Shown: in pieces, positions 1-6,045 of the stretch
Layout of the letters: every line of letters begins with the position of its first letter
Position numbering within the stretch: the stretch's first letter is position 1
From: Rhodospirillaceae bacterium
GTDB lineage: Bacteria; Pseudomonadota; Alphaproteobacteria; MPNO01; UBA2964
Direction of reading: 5' to 3'
Length of the DNA stretch: 6,045 bases
Assembly: GCA_002724505.1 (NCBI GenBank)
Contig: PBOV01000025.1
Location: 1-6,045 of the forward strand
Translations under genes and position numbers: made by a program
The notes under the pieces: generated by a model
Told to the model about the DNA's origin: nothing
Databases searched by the model: none
What the model saw: the letters and a program-made list of their open reading frames with translations, nothing else

Positions 1-923
1 CTAAAGGTGTCACGCATTGGGCCGTCGGTCCATTTGCTCCGCAACGCTGTTCTCTAGAGCTTCTATCTGGTTGCGCAGAATTTGCTGAGCGGCATGACCT
101 TGGAATATATATTCATGTTTATGAAACCCGTGGTCAGGTCGTTATGGCGCGAGAAATGTACGGTGAATATGGTGGGTCATTCATTAACTATCTTGACGCA
201 GCAGGGATGCTTAATCACCGTCTTAATATAGCACATTCGGTTTGGATTACGCGTGAGGAGATGGATCAAATGGCGGCAGCTGATGCCGGGGCCGTCCTTT
301 GTTACAACAGTAATATGAAACTCAAGAGTGGAATTTCGCCAATGCGTGATATGCGCGACGCAGGAATGCGGGTTGGTCTTGGTTGTGATAATTGCTCAGG
401 GAGTGATGTTCAGAATATGTTTCAGGCCATGAAGGCTTATTGCATGTTAGGAGCTGTAAGCGACCCGATACCTGGAACGCCGTTGGCACACGAGGCTTTA
501 CGCCATGGCTCATTGGGAAGTGCTAGGACAGCATGTCTCGATGATCAACTCGGGGCGCTGAAGCCGGGTTATAAGGCTGACATGATGCTTATCGATATGA
601 ACGATACGGCGTATTTGCCATATAATAGTGCTGCTCGCCAGCTTGTTTATACCGAGACTGGGCGTTCGATCGATACGGTGATTATTGATGGTAAACTAGT
701 CATGAAGAATAGGGTCGTTCAGACTATTGATGAAGAGGCCTTGCGCGCGGAAGTTGCCGATCTTATGAAAAGCTTTATCCCGGAATATGAGGAGGTCGTT
801 AAACAACGTGAGGTCGCTCTTCCGTATCTGATGGAGGCTCATCAACGAGTTTGGGACACTGATATTGGCCTTAGGCGTTTTATTGCCCGGACCGGGTATG
901 GTGATGGGAACTTAACAACATAA
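1..923 (+). CDS. ATZ/TRZ-type metal-dependent amidohydrolase (5' end outside window)
   Basis: Probable cytosolic hydrolase that removes an amino, chloro or similar leaving group from a ring or amide, as in the atrazine chlorohydrolase / SAH deaminase / guanine deaminase group. The frame is open from base 3, giving 306 visible residues; the family usually has about 430-470, so roughly the first 130-160, including the N-terminal HxH metal motif, lie outside. The ATG at 144 is internal, because the upstream codons encode conserved barrel sequence (WAVGPFAPQ, then IHVYET). In visible numbering, the metal/catalytic set looks complete: H38 and E41 (HVYET), H78 (IAHSVW) and D129 (GLGCDN). One oddity is that the usual HNPxSN stretch reads LCYNSN. 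The C-terminal region (GYKADMMLIDM, then VIIDGKLVMKN) is the typical return strand of the small beta domain. The next gene starts 38 bp downstream, suggesting cotranscription. The substrate cannot be read from sequence; the family call is firm. Confidence 0.92.
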   Translation, partial: KGVTHWAVGPFAPQRCSLELLSGCAEFAERHDLGIYIHVYETRGQVVMAREMYGEYGGSFINYLDAAGMLNHRLNIAHSVWITREEMDQMAAADAGAVLCYNSNMKLKSGISPMRDMRDAGMRVGLGCDNCSGSDVQNMFQAMKAYCMLGAVSDPIPGTPLAHEALRHGSLGSARTACLDDQLGALKPGYKADMMLIDMNDTAYLPYNSAARQLVYTETGRSIDTVIIDGKLVMKNRVVQTIDEEALRAEVADLMKSFIPEYEEVVKQREVALPYLMEAHQRVWDTDIGLRRFIARTGYGDGNLTT

Positions 924-961
924 AGAAACCCAAACGTTCTATTACTGCTACAGGAGGTAAG

Positions 962-1909
962 ATGGCTTTTACCGGTTTGTATAAGACTCTCTTTTCAGCG
1001 CCAAACATGAAAGAGGCACAGCGTTTCTATAAAGACTGGGGGCTACGAAAGATTAAAGCGACGTCTGCGCACTCTATTTTTGAAACTAAAATAGGTAGTC
1101 GGGTTGAGTTGAAATTACCCGGCGCGGAAAATTTACCGCCAGCCGCCGCCCCTGATTTGCATTTCCGAGAAATGATCTGGGGTGTTTCTTCGAAGAAACA
1201 CCTCGCAGAAATAAAGAGAGAGTTGTTGAAAGATAGAGAGGTTACCACAGACAAAGATGGTACCTTACATTGTATCGACCCGAATGGCCTTGGCGTCGGA
1301 TTTAAAGTTTGGAAACCACGTACAAAAATAGATGGACGCCGGAGCAAGATCAATTCGTTCGATAAACAGGAACGGGTCGATGAAATTAGCGTGTTCTATA
1401 AAGACGCGCGTCCAATTCGTATGGGACATATTGGTTTTATCCTGCCAGATCTCAAGGCGGCGGAAAAATTTTATAAGGACCGGTTGGGTTTCTGGCTATC
1501 AGATCGCTACGGCAATGCCGCGCTATTTTTACGTTGCGCTGCAGAGAGCCAACATCACAACCTTTTCATGATTTGGAGTGAGGCTGGCAACACCAAATAT
1601 CACCATACAGCCTTTGAGGTGCGTGACATTCACGAGGTATTTGGTGGCGGTGTCGCCTTTGATAAAAAAGGTTGGGAAACAGAGGTGGGCCCTGGAAGAC
1701 ATCCAATTTCGTCGGCCTATTTCTGGTATTTTAAGGCTCCATGTGGCGGTGCTATCGAATATTTTACTGATTCAGATTATCTGACCGAGAACTGGAAACC
1801 ACATAATTATCAGAATAATCTTTTTTCGGAATGGCATTTGCCGGATGGGATCAAGCAAGTGCCAGATGGCAAAATTCGGCCATCGGTTTCTGCTGCAGGC
1901 AAACACTGA
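962..1909 (+). CDS. Two-domain extradiol ring-cleavage dioxygenase / VOC family protein
   Basis: Likely Fe(II)-dependent type I extradiol dioxygenase, which opens a catecholic or dihydroxy-heteroaromatic ring next to its hydroxyls (meta cleavage); cytosolic. The 315 residues form two VOC modules, about 1-118 and 153-270, joined by a charged linker; length fits the catechol 2,3-dioxygenase / BphC class. The C-terminal module carries the putative 2-His-1-carboxylate set: H156 (MGHIGF), H215 (YHHTAFEV) and E266 (GGAIEYF). Second-shell residues also appear: H199 (QHHNLF), H247 (GRHPIS) and Y256 (WYFKAP). The H247-E266 and Y256-E266 spacings (19 and 10) equal those I recall for BphC H241/Y250/E260. 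The N-terminal module lacks these residues, as usual. A strong AGGAGG at 952-957 sits 4 nt before the ATG and fixes the start. The substrate is unknown; a glyoxalase-like non-oxygenase role is the main alternative, less likely given the intact active site. Confidence 0.88.
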   Translation: MAFTGLYKTLFSAPNMKEAQRFYKDWGLRKIKATSAHSIFETKIGSRVELKLPGAENLPPAAAPDLHFREMIWGVSSKKHLAEIKRELLKDREVTTDKDGTLHCIDPNGLGVGFKVWKPRTKIDGRRSKINSFDKQERVDEISVFYKDARPIRMGHIGFILPDLKAAEKFYKDRLGFWLSDRYGNAALFLRCAAESQHHNLFMIWSEAGNTKYHHTAFEVRDIHEVFGGGVAFDKKGWETEVGPGRHPISSAYFWYFKAPCGGAIEYFTDSDYLTENWKPHNYQNNLFSEWHLPDGIKQVPDGKIRPSVSAAGKH

Positions 1910-2182
1910 TTGGAAACTGCGTATCGCTCCAGAAAGAGGGCTGAACGTGATTGGTTACAGGGATATCGGAAATCTCCATGATTGGGGAAATAAATCGCCG
2001 TTCGAAGGGGCGGAATTTTCAAAGTTGGCTAATAGTAAACGTTCTTGAAATCTTTAGTATCGGGTGCAACCAGGAACATTCGGCCCAATATGCGATGGCA
2101 TTAGAGAGCATACATGGAAATATTCATGCAACGTGATCTGGACGTGGACTTTTTAATAAAACTAGAAATTGGGGAGTAAGAA
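1910..2182 (+). other. Intergenic gap, 273 bp, no gene recognised
   Basis: This is the only sizeable gap in the window. Open frames through it are short and show no recognisable protein. It ends with a good ribosome binding site, GGGGAG at 2171-2176, 6 nt before the ATG at 2183. A short imperfect hairpin (CGCC 1996-1999 with GGCG 2009-2012, loop containing TTCGAA) is followed by GAATTTTC and could act as a weak terminator, but it falls short of a confident call. I see no convincing -35/-10 pair or operator. Its size suggests the downstream hydrolase may have its own promoter or processing site here; that is inference. Confidence 0.45.
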
Positions 2183-3418
2183 ATGTCAACAAATGTAGGT
2201 GGGCGGATGAGGCGCTGGCAAGAACAACGCTGGATACTTGATGCGGTTATCCGCACTGTAGGTGTTGAATGGGACCAGGGTCGTCTGCGATATGGCGCCG
2301 CCCCAGGTGGGTCACAGGCGGCTGGAGAATTTCGCACCGTTGGCTCGAAAATCAAGCGCGTCGGGGATTTTGTTCGCGAGTTTTCTAATGCGGCAACACG
2401 GCGCGAAAAAAAAGCTGCGGCCTTTGAAGCGGCGGGCCGCATCGTTTCAGCTCGCGAAAGTTACATGACCGCTTCGTTACTTTGGGCGGCGGGGCGATGG
2501 CCAATCTTTGAGACAAATGATGAACTGGAGAATCTTGAGAAGCGAATGAATTATTGTTATGCGAAGTTCATTGAATTTGCCCCACACCCGGTCGAAATTG
2601 TTCGTATTCCATTTCAGGGTAAGGAATTACCCGCTTATCTGCATTTGCCCCGTAAAGCTAATCCGGGCGAGACCTTTCCCTGCGTTGTAAATATTCCAGG
2701 TATGGATTCCAGCAAGGAAACCGGCGTCAACATGTATGGAGACGCCTATCTTGAGCGCGGGATTGCAGTTCTTAGCATCGATGGCCCAGGTCAGGCAGAG
2801 AGCGTTGCCCTCGGGATTTTTGTTACTAACTCTAACCATATGGATGCGGCGGAGGTAGTGATTGACTGGCTTGAGAAACACCCAACTATTGATTCCGAAA
2901 AACTGTTAGTGAGGGGTTCAAGCTTCGGCACCTATTGGGGTTTGCAATGGGCCGCCGCACTTGGCAATCGAATCAAAGGGGTAGCAGTTAGCGGTGTCTG
3001 CCATGAACCCGGCTGTGACACAATTTTCAATATGGCATCGCCGTCATTTAAATTGCGTTATATGTGGATGTCAGATTATGACGATGAAGCGGAATTCGAT
3101 AAGTTTGCGAGGACTATAGATCTGAGGCCCTTCGTTCCATCAATTACGTGCCCGGTGCTCATTATGGCAGGAGAACAGGATCAGCTTAGCCCCGTTGAAC
3201 ATAGTTATGATGTATTTGATTTAATCACGGCTCCAAAGGAAATAGTGGTCTACGAAGGTGCTAACCATTCGGTTGCAGACGCTAGCTCCGTGGTCCTCGG
3301 AGATAACCCCAAGGACTATCTAGTGAACTGGTTGGAAGAGCGGATAAATGAAAAAATATTTGAGAGCGTTAAAGGCTTTGTCGACAGCTCCGGGCACCGG
3401 GTCGATACTCCAGCCTAA
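2183..3418 (+). CDS. Alpha/beta hydrolase, 2,6-dihydroxypseudooxynicotine hydrolase-like
   Basis: Serine-type alpha/beta hydrolase of the FrsA/DHPON-hydrolase group, whose known member splits a C-C bond between a ring and a keto side chain in nicotine breakdown. The 411 residues start with a long, mostly helical N-terminal region (about 1-135) that would cap the active site, followed by a catalytic domain (about 138-390). The visible triad is S247 in G-S-S-F-G (245-249), D333 in AGEQDQ and H362 in GANHSV. The S-D and S-H spacings (86 and 115) are close to those I recall for DHPON hydrolase (83 and 112). SIDGPGQAES at 198-207 is a typical conserved strand-loop of this group. No signal peptide is seen, so it is cytosolic. 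Start choice: GGGGAG at 2171-2176 precedes the ATG by 6 nt, and an in-frame TAA at 2177-2179 rules out upstream extension. Next to a ring-cleavage dioxygenase, a role on the ring-opened product is plausible; an esterase or amidase role cannot be excluded. Confidence 0.86.
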   Translation: MSTNVGGRMRRWQEQRWILDAVIRTVGVEWDQGRLRYGAAPGGSQAAGEFRTVGSKIKRVGDFVREFSNAATRREKKAAAFEAAGRIVSARESYMTASLLWAAGRWPIFETNDELENLEKRMNYCYAKFIEFAPHPVEIVRIPFQGKELPAYLHLPRKANPGETFPCVVNIPGMDSSKETGVNMYGDAYLERGIAVLSIDGPGQAESVALGIFVTNSNHMDAAEVVIDWLEKHPTIDSEKLLVRGSSFGTYWGLQWAAALGNRIKGVAVSGVCHEPGCDTIFNMASPSFKLRYMWMSDYDDEAEFDKFARTIDLRPFVPSITCPVLIMAGEQDQLSPVEHSYDVFDLITAPKEIVVYEGANHSVADASSVVLGDNPKDYLVNWLEERINEKIFESVKGFVDSSGHRVDTPA

Positions 3419-3421
3419 AAT

Positions 3422-4153
3422 TTAACCACGTTTCGGTAATTCTCGCAGCAGGACACCGACACCCTCTCGAGGCTCACGAATGTGCAGCCTGTCCTGTATT
3501 TCCCAGCAAAGCGCAGCGCAGGTTTCAATTACAGGAACCGCAAAATCGCGTTCCATCATTTCGACGATGCTCAATAAACGCCAGGCGTTGCCTTGCAGAT
3601 AAATCGCTTCTGCGGTGGGGTTGGCAACGAAGGTATCATTAACCAATTTGTACACTTGCTCGGGAGGTATCTCGCCGGCTTTTTCGAAGGGTACCTCGAG
3701 GGGTTCCATTGCTAAAACAGCAAATCCAGCTTCAGTCATATAATCGCGCGTTAAGTCGTTCTGTAATCTTGAATAGCTTACACCAATAATTTTTCTGGCA
3801 TGCACCGCTTTTAGTGCATTGGTGATATTTTGGTTGGCGGTGAAATGAGGAACACCCATCTCTCGCTCCCATTTCCGGATAATTTTTTTCTCGCCTTCGA
3901 CCCCAAGCATCATAAAAGGTGGAGTGCCGGAGTGATGAATTAACTCAACCCCGGCGTTGGCCAAAACCACTGCGTTGTCATGATAGCCTTTGATGGCATT
4001 TTCAAACTCATCCTTTGATCCACGCTGGACATTTTGATGAATGGGGATTAGGCCGACTCCTTTCGGCAATAATCTAACTGTTTCTTCCATAGAACCCGGC
4101 CGCATCGTTGGTTTAATAAGGCCAACGGTGCCTCGCCAGTTTGAAAAACTCAT
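3422..4153 (-). CDS. Asp/Glu racemase superfamily protein, arylmalonate decarboxylase / maleate isomerase-like
   Basis: A 243-residue protein of the cofactor-free Asp/Glu racemase fold, nearest in style to arylmalonate decarboxylase (AMDase) and maleate cis-trans isomerase. Visible landmarks are GLIKPTMRPG near the N-terminus, the first active-site loop HSGTPPFMMLG (74-84), VSYSRLQND (125-133) and the second loop IYLQGNAW (184-191). By eye, T77 and Y127 match the oxyanion-pocket Thr and Tyr I recall in AMDase. However, the positions normally holding catalytic cysteines read S75/G76 and G188; the only cysteines are C212 and C216, in TCAALCW. Racemase or isomerase chemistry of the standard two-Cys type therefore seems unlikely, and the activity may be a decarboxylase, lyase or something new. 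It is the last gene of a three-gene minus-strand group, 16 bp after the reductase. GGGAGGG (complement of 4162-4168) lies 8 nt before the ATG and supports this start. Confidence 0.84.
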   Translation of the reverse strand: MSFSNWRGTVGLIKPTMRPGSMEETVRLLPKGVGLIPIHQNVQRGSKDEFENAIKGYHDNAVVLANAGVELIHHSGTPPFMMLGVEGEKKIIRKWEREMGVPHFTANQNITNALKAVHARKIIGVSYSRLQNDLTRDYMTEAGFAVLAMEPLEVPFEKAGEIPPEQVYKLVNDTFVANPTAEAIYLQGNAWRLLSIVEMMERDFAVPVIETCAALCWEIQDRLHIREPREGVGVLLRELPKRG

Positions 4154-4169
4154 TCTTCTTACCCTCCCA

Positions 4170-5159
4170 TTAGGGCGTCATTATTGTCATACCAAAAGTT
4201 GATCGGGACTCCATCGCACGGTGTGCGACACTTGCTTCGCTTAGGGTGAATTTCTGGTTGATCTCAATTTTTACTGCCCCACTTGCGACAATCTCAAAGA
4301 GTTTTGCGGCCCGCGCTTTGATTTCGTCTGCGGTTCGCATATGCCAATAAAACGCTCCAGCGGTAATAGAGAGTGCACCCATTTCGTTAAGCCTGAAAAT
4401 ATCAAATGGTGGAACAGGACCCGAAGAAGAGCCATAAGCGACAAGTCGACCCAGGGGCCGTAGCGCTGCGAGTGATGCTTCAAATGTATCAGCACCTACT
4501 GCGTCAAAGACGGCAGTGACCCCCTCACCGCCAGTCAGAGTTTTAGCTTGCGCTGCTATATCTCCACTTTTACTGATGATTACGTTATGGCATCCGTGTT
4601 TGGCTGCGAATGCTGCTTTTTCTTCAGAGCTAACAACTCCGATAACGTGGGCTCCAAAGGTCTGTGCCCATTGTGAGATTATCATTCCGACACCCCCTGC
4701 AGCTGAGTGAACAAGAATGACATCCTTCTCCGTTACTGGGTGGGAGTCATGAATCAGGTATTGCGCCGTTAGCCCCTTGGTTATCATAGCTGCTGCAGTT
4801 TCATCTGTGATGTTGTCTGGGAGCTTAATTAAACGATCAGCTTTCATTGTACGCTTTTCGCAATAAGATCCACGCGGCAAAGCATGCCCCCCACTTGAAT
4901 ATGCAACGCGATCACCAACCTCAACATTACTGATGCCGTGACCGAGTGCTTCGACGACACCGCACCCTTCACCACCAATGACGTGCGGTAAATGCGGCAG
5001 CGGGTATCTCCCATTTCGGGTATGGATATCTGCGTAATTCAGGCCTATCGCGGTATGACGCAGAAGAATTTCTCCGAAGCCGGGGTCAGCGACGTCTATG
5101 TCTTCATAGCGGAGAACTTCTGGACCGCCGTAATCATGAACTCTGACTGCTTTTGGCAA
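4170..5159 (-). CDS. NAD(P)H:quinone oxidoreductase, zeta-crystallin-like MDR family (TTG start)
   Basis: Cytosolic zinc-independent medium-chain reductase that reduces quinones or activated enones with NADPH. With the TTG start it has 329 residues, close to E. coli QOR (327). It has a GroES-like N-terminal domain with NYADIHTRNGRYP at about 41-53, the family signature, followed by GGEGCGVVEALG. The Rossmann domain has the cofactor motif AAGGVG at 153-158 and VFDAVG at about 217-222. No structural-zinc cysteine cluster is seen. Start: an ATG at 5201 would add 14 residues (SPFGRTASIRNRR region) without family likeness, overlap the upstream gene by 32 bp, and has no Shine-Dalgarno. From the TTG, GGPEVL falls at 11-16 and NY..D at 41-44, the same positions as in E. 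coli QOR from memory, and AGGA lies 8 nt upstream. It sits between the FAH gene and the racemase-like gene in a tight group. Substrate unknown; the family call is firm. Confidence 0.92.
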   Translation of the reverse strand: MPKAVRVHDYGGPEVLRYEDIDVADPGFGEILLRHTAIGLNYADIHTRNGRYPLPHLPHVIGGEGCGVVEALGHGISNVEVGDRVAYSSGGHALPRGSYCEKRTMKADRLIKLPDNITDETAAAMITKGLTAQYLIHDSHPVTEKDVILVHSAAGGVGMIISQWAQTFGAHVIGVVSSEEKAAFAAKHGCHNVIISKSGDIAAQAKTLTGGEGVTAVFDAVGADTFEASLAALRPLGRLVAYGSSSGPVPPFDIFRLNEMGALSITAGAFYWHMRTADEIKARAAKLFEIVASGAVKIEINQKFTLSEASVAHRAMESRSTFGMTIMTP

Positions 5160-5167
5160 CCGCCTGT

Positions 5168-5171
5168 TCCT
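5168..5171 (-). promoter_or_regulatory. Ribosome binding site AGGA deciding the TTG start of the reductase
   Basis: Read on the minus strand, TAGGAACAGGCGGTTG holds the TAG stop of the FAH gene (complement 5170-5172), an overlapping AGGA, 8 nt of spacer, and the TTG at 5157-5159. The stop codon sharing bases with the ribosome binding site suggests translational coupling between the two genes. The ATG at 5201 has no comparable purine-rich site upstream. Confidence 0.65.
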
Positions 5172-6039
5172 AATAGACGCTGTGCGCCCGAACGGGGACA
5201 TCCATTGAACCGATATTTTGAAACTCGAGGTGCATTACGTCACCCGGCTTTACAGGGCCAACTCCGGCACAAGTTCCTGACATAATAATATCGCCGGGAT
5301 GAAGTGTATAAAATTTAGAGGCCCAGACAATTTGTCCCTGAAGGTTAAGTATTAGGTTGCGGGTATTATTTTTCTGACGGACCTGATTTTCAATAGTTAG
5401 GATAAAATCTAGCTGCCCCGGATCTTCAATTTCATCGGCTGTAACCAGCCATGGACCGAGGACAGCATAAGTATCAACAGATTTGCGGAAACTCCTATCT
5501 TCCTTGCCGCGCACCACCATATCCATCGCAATTGCATAGCCCGCAACAAAGGAAAGAGCGTCTTCGTATGCAATATCGCTTCCCCTGCGTCCAATCACGA
5601 CACCAAGTTCTGCCTCATGGTCAGTACGTCGATCACCAAATCTGACAGCAACACCATCTGAAGGGCCTATTAACGCGCTATTAGCTTTGAGGAAAAGACC
5701 CTGGTCTTCCATTTTTCGTCTTGGCAGGCCCTGGGAAATACCGGCATCTGCTGAAGCTTCTTGAGCATGATCTTCGTAATTCTGAGGGACGCCAATCACT
5801 TTAGTCGGATTGGCGACTGGGGTTCGAAATGCAACATCTGTAACTGGCTTGCCTTCAGCACTATCTGCGGCCTGTTCTAATTTGGGCCTCATTTTTTCAA
5901 GATTGGCGATAAGCTGATCTCCCATCGGGAGGGGATAGCGATAAGCTGGTAATTCACCTTCGACTACGCTAGTGACATCATAAACGATATCATCTCTGAC
6001 GATACCAAAACGGTCGTTATCATATCTACAAATTTTCAT
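5170..6039 (-). CDS. Fumarylacetoacetate hydrolase (FAH) family protein
   Basis: A 289-residue Mg/Mn-dependent enzyme of the FAH superfamily, whose members hydrolyse C-C bonds of beta-diketones, decarboxylate oxaloacetate-like acids, or hydrate/isomerise products of meta ring cleavage. The N-terminal region (1-75, MKICRYDNDRFGIV) is the usual small domain. The catalytic domain shows NYEDHAQE (87-94; H91 and E94 are the probable catalytic pair), FLKANSALIGPSD (116-128), the metal ligands E142 and E144 in HEAELGVVIG, D173 in AMDM, K186 in FRKSVDTYAVLGPW, and the C-terminal loop SGTCAGVG (254-261), where the family usually has TGTPxGVG. The ATG is only 6 bp from the right edge, so the ribosome binding site and any promoter are outside; the start is accepted because the family N-terminus begins here. 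It heads the visible minus-strand group. A ring-cleavage role fits the nearby extradiol dioxygenase; acylpyruvase-like activity is the alternative. Confidence 0.92.
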   Translation of the reverse strand: MKICRYDNDRFGIVRDDIVYDVTSVVEGELPAYRYPLPMGDQLIANLEKMRPKLEQAADSAEGKPVTDVAFRTPVANPTKVIGVPQNYEDHAQEASADAGISQGLPRRKMEDQGLFLKANSALIGPSDGVAVRFGDRRTDHEAELGVVIGRRGSDIAYEDALSFVAGYAIAMDMVVRGKEDRSFRKSVDTYAVLGPWLVTADEIEDPGQLDFILTIENQVRQKNNTRNLILNLQGQIVWASKFYTLHPGDIIMSGTCAGVGPVKPGDVMHLEFQNIGSMDVPVRAHSVY

Positions 6040-6045
6040 TCTTTG

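Noticed and set aside
144..923. A 259-residue complete gene starting at ATG 144
   Set aside because: The same frame is open to the left edge and encodes conserved amidohydrolase sequence including a metal ligand, so this ATG is an internal methionine.
1027..1353. 108-codon minus-strand open frame opposite the dioxygenase
   Set aside because: It lies entirely over a well-supported gene, shows no family likeness, and its composition is that of an antisense shadow.
1996..2020. Possible Rho-independent terminator after the dioxygenase gene
   Set aside because: The stem is only 4 bp with a 9 nt loop and a short interrupted T-run, about 85 bp after the stop codon; too weak to annotate.
2112..2129. 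Palindrome-like ATGGAAATATTCAT as an operator
   Set aside because: Symmetry is imperfect, the sequence is AT-rich, and no regulator gene is nearby to support it.
1845..2136. Short frames of 61-67 codons across the end of the dioxygenase gene and the following gap
   Set aside because: No recognisable protein features or convincing ribosome binding site, and the first overlaps the dioxygenase in another frame.
2114..2179. Small 21-codon frame (starting MEIFMQRD) just before the alpha/beta hydrolase, a possible leader peptide
   Set aside because: It is in frame with the hydrolase and ends 3 bp before its ATG, but has only a weak ribosome binding site and no recognisable regulatory features; chance is enough to explain it.

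Overview
The window looks like a catabolic gene cluster from a bacterium of moderate GC content. Protein style, TTG/ATG starts and clear Shine-Dalgarno sites point to Pseudomonadota, possibly Alphaproteobacteria. That placement is an impression from protein family character; there is no rRNA or marker gene here to test it. No RNA gene, insertion sequence, CRISPR array, transporter or transcriptional regulator is visible.

Layout: six protein genes fill almost all of the sequence, in two convergent groups of three. On the plus strand are the C-terminal two thirds of an ATZ/TRZ-type amidohydrolase (cut by the left edge), a two-domain extradiol (VOC) dioxygenase 38 bp downstream, and, after a 273 bp gap, an alpha/beta hydrolase resembling 2,6-dihydroxypseudooxynicotine hydrolase. 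On the minus strand, in transcription order from the right edge, are a fumarylacetoacetate hydrolase (FAH) family enzyme, a zinc-free quinone oxidoreductase of the MDR family, and an Asp/Glu racemase superfamily protein of the arylmalonate decarboxylase / maleate isomerase type. The two groups meet with only 3 bp between their stop codons.

How the genes may work together (inference): hydrolytic removal of a ring or side-chain substituent by the amidohydrolase, meta-type ring opening by the dioxygenase, C-C or C-N hydrolysis of the opened product by the alpha/beta hydrolase and/or the FAH enzyme, and late handling of a dicarboxylate by the racemase-superfamily protein, with the reductase acting on an enone or quinone intermediate. 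This set is compatible with breakdown of an aromatic or N-heteroaromatic compound, but it matches no pathway I can name. The most unusual points are the racemase-superfamily protein that lacks both usual catalytic cysteines, and the whole gene combination. Two start sites also need care: the ATG at 144 is internal to the amidohydrolase, and the reductase most likely starts at a TTG (5159) rather than at the upstream ATG (5201).
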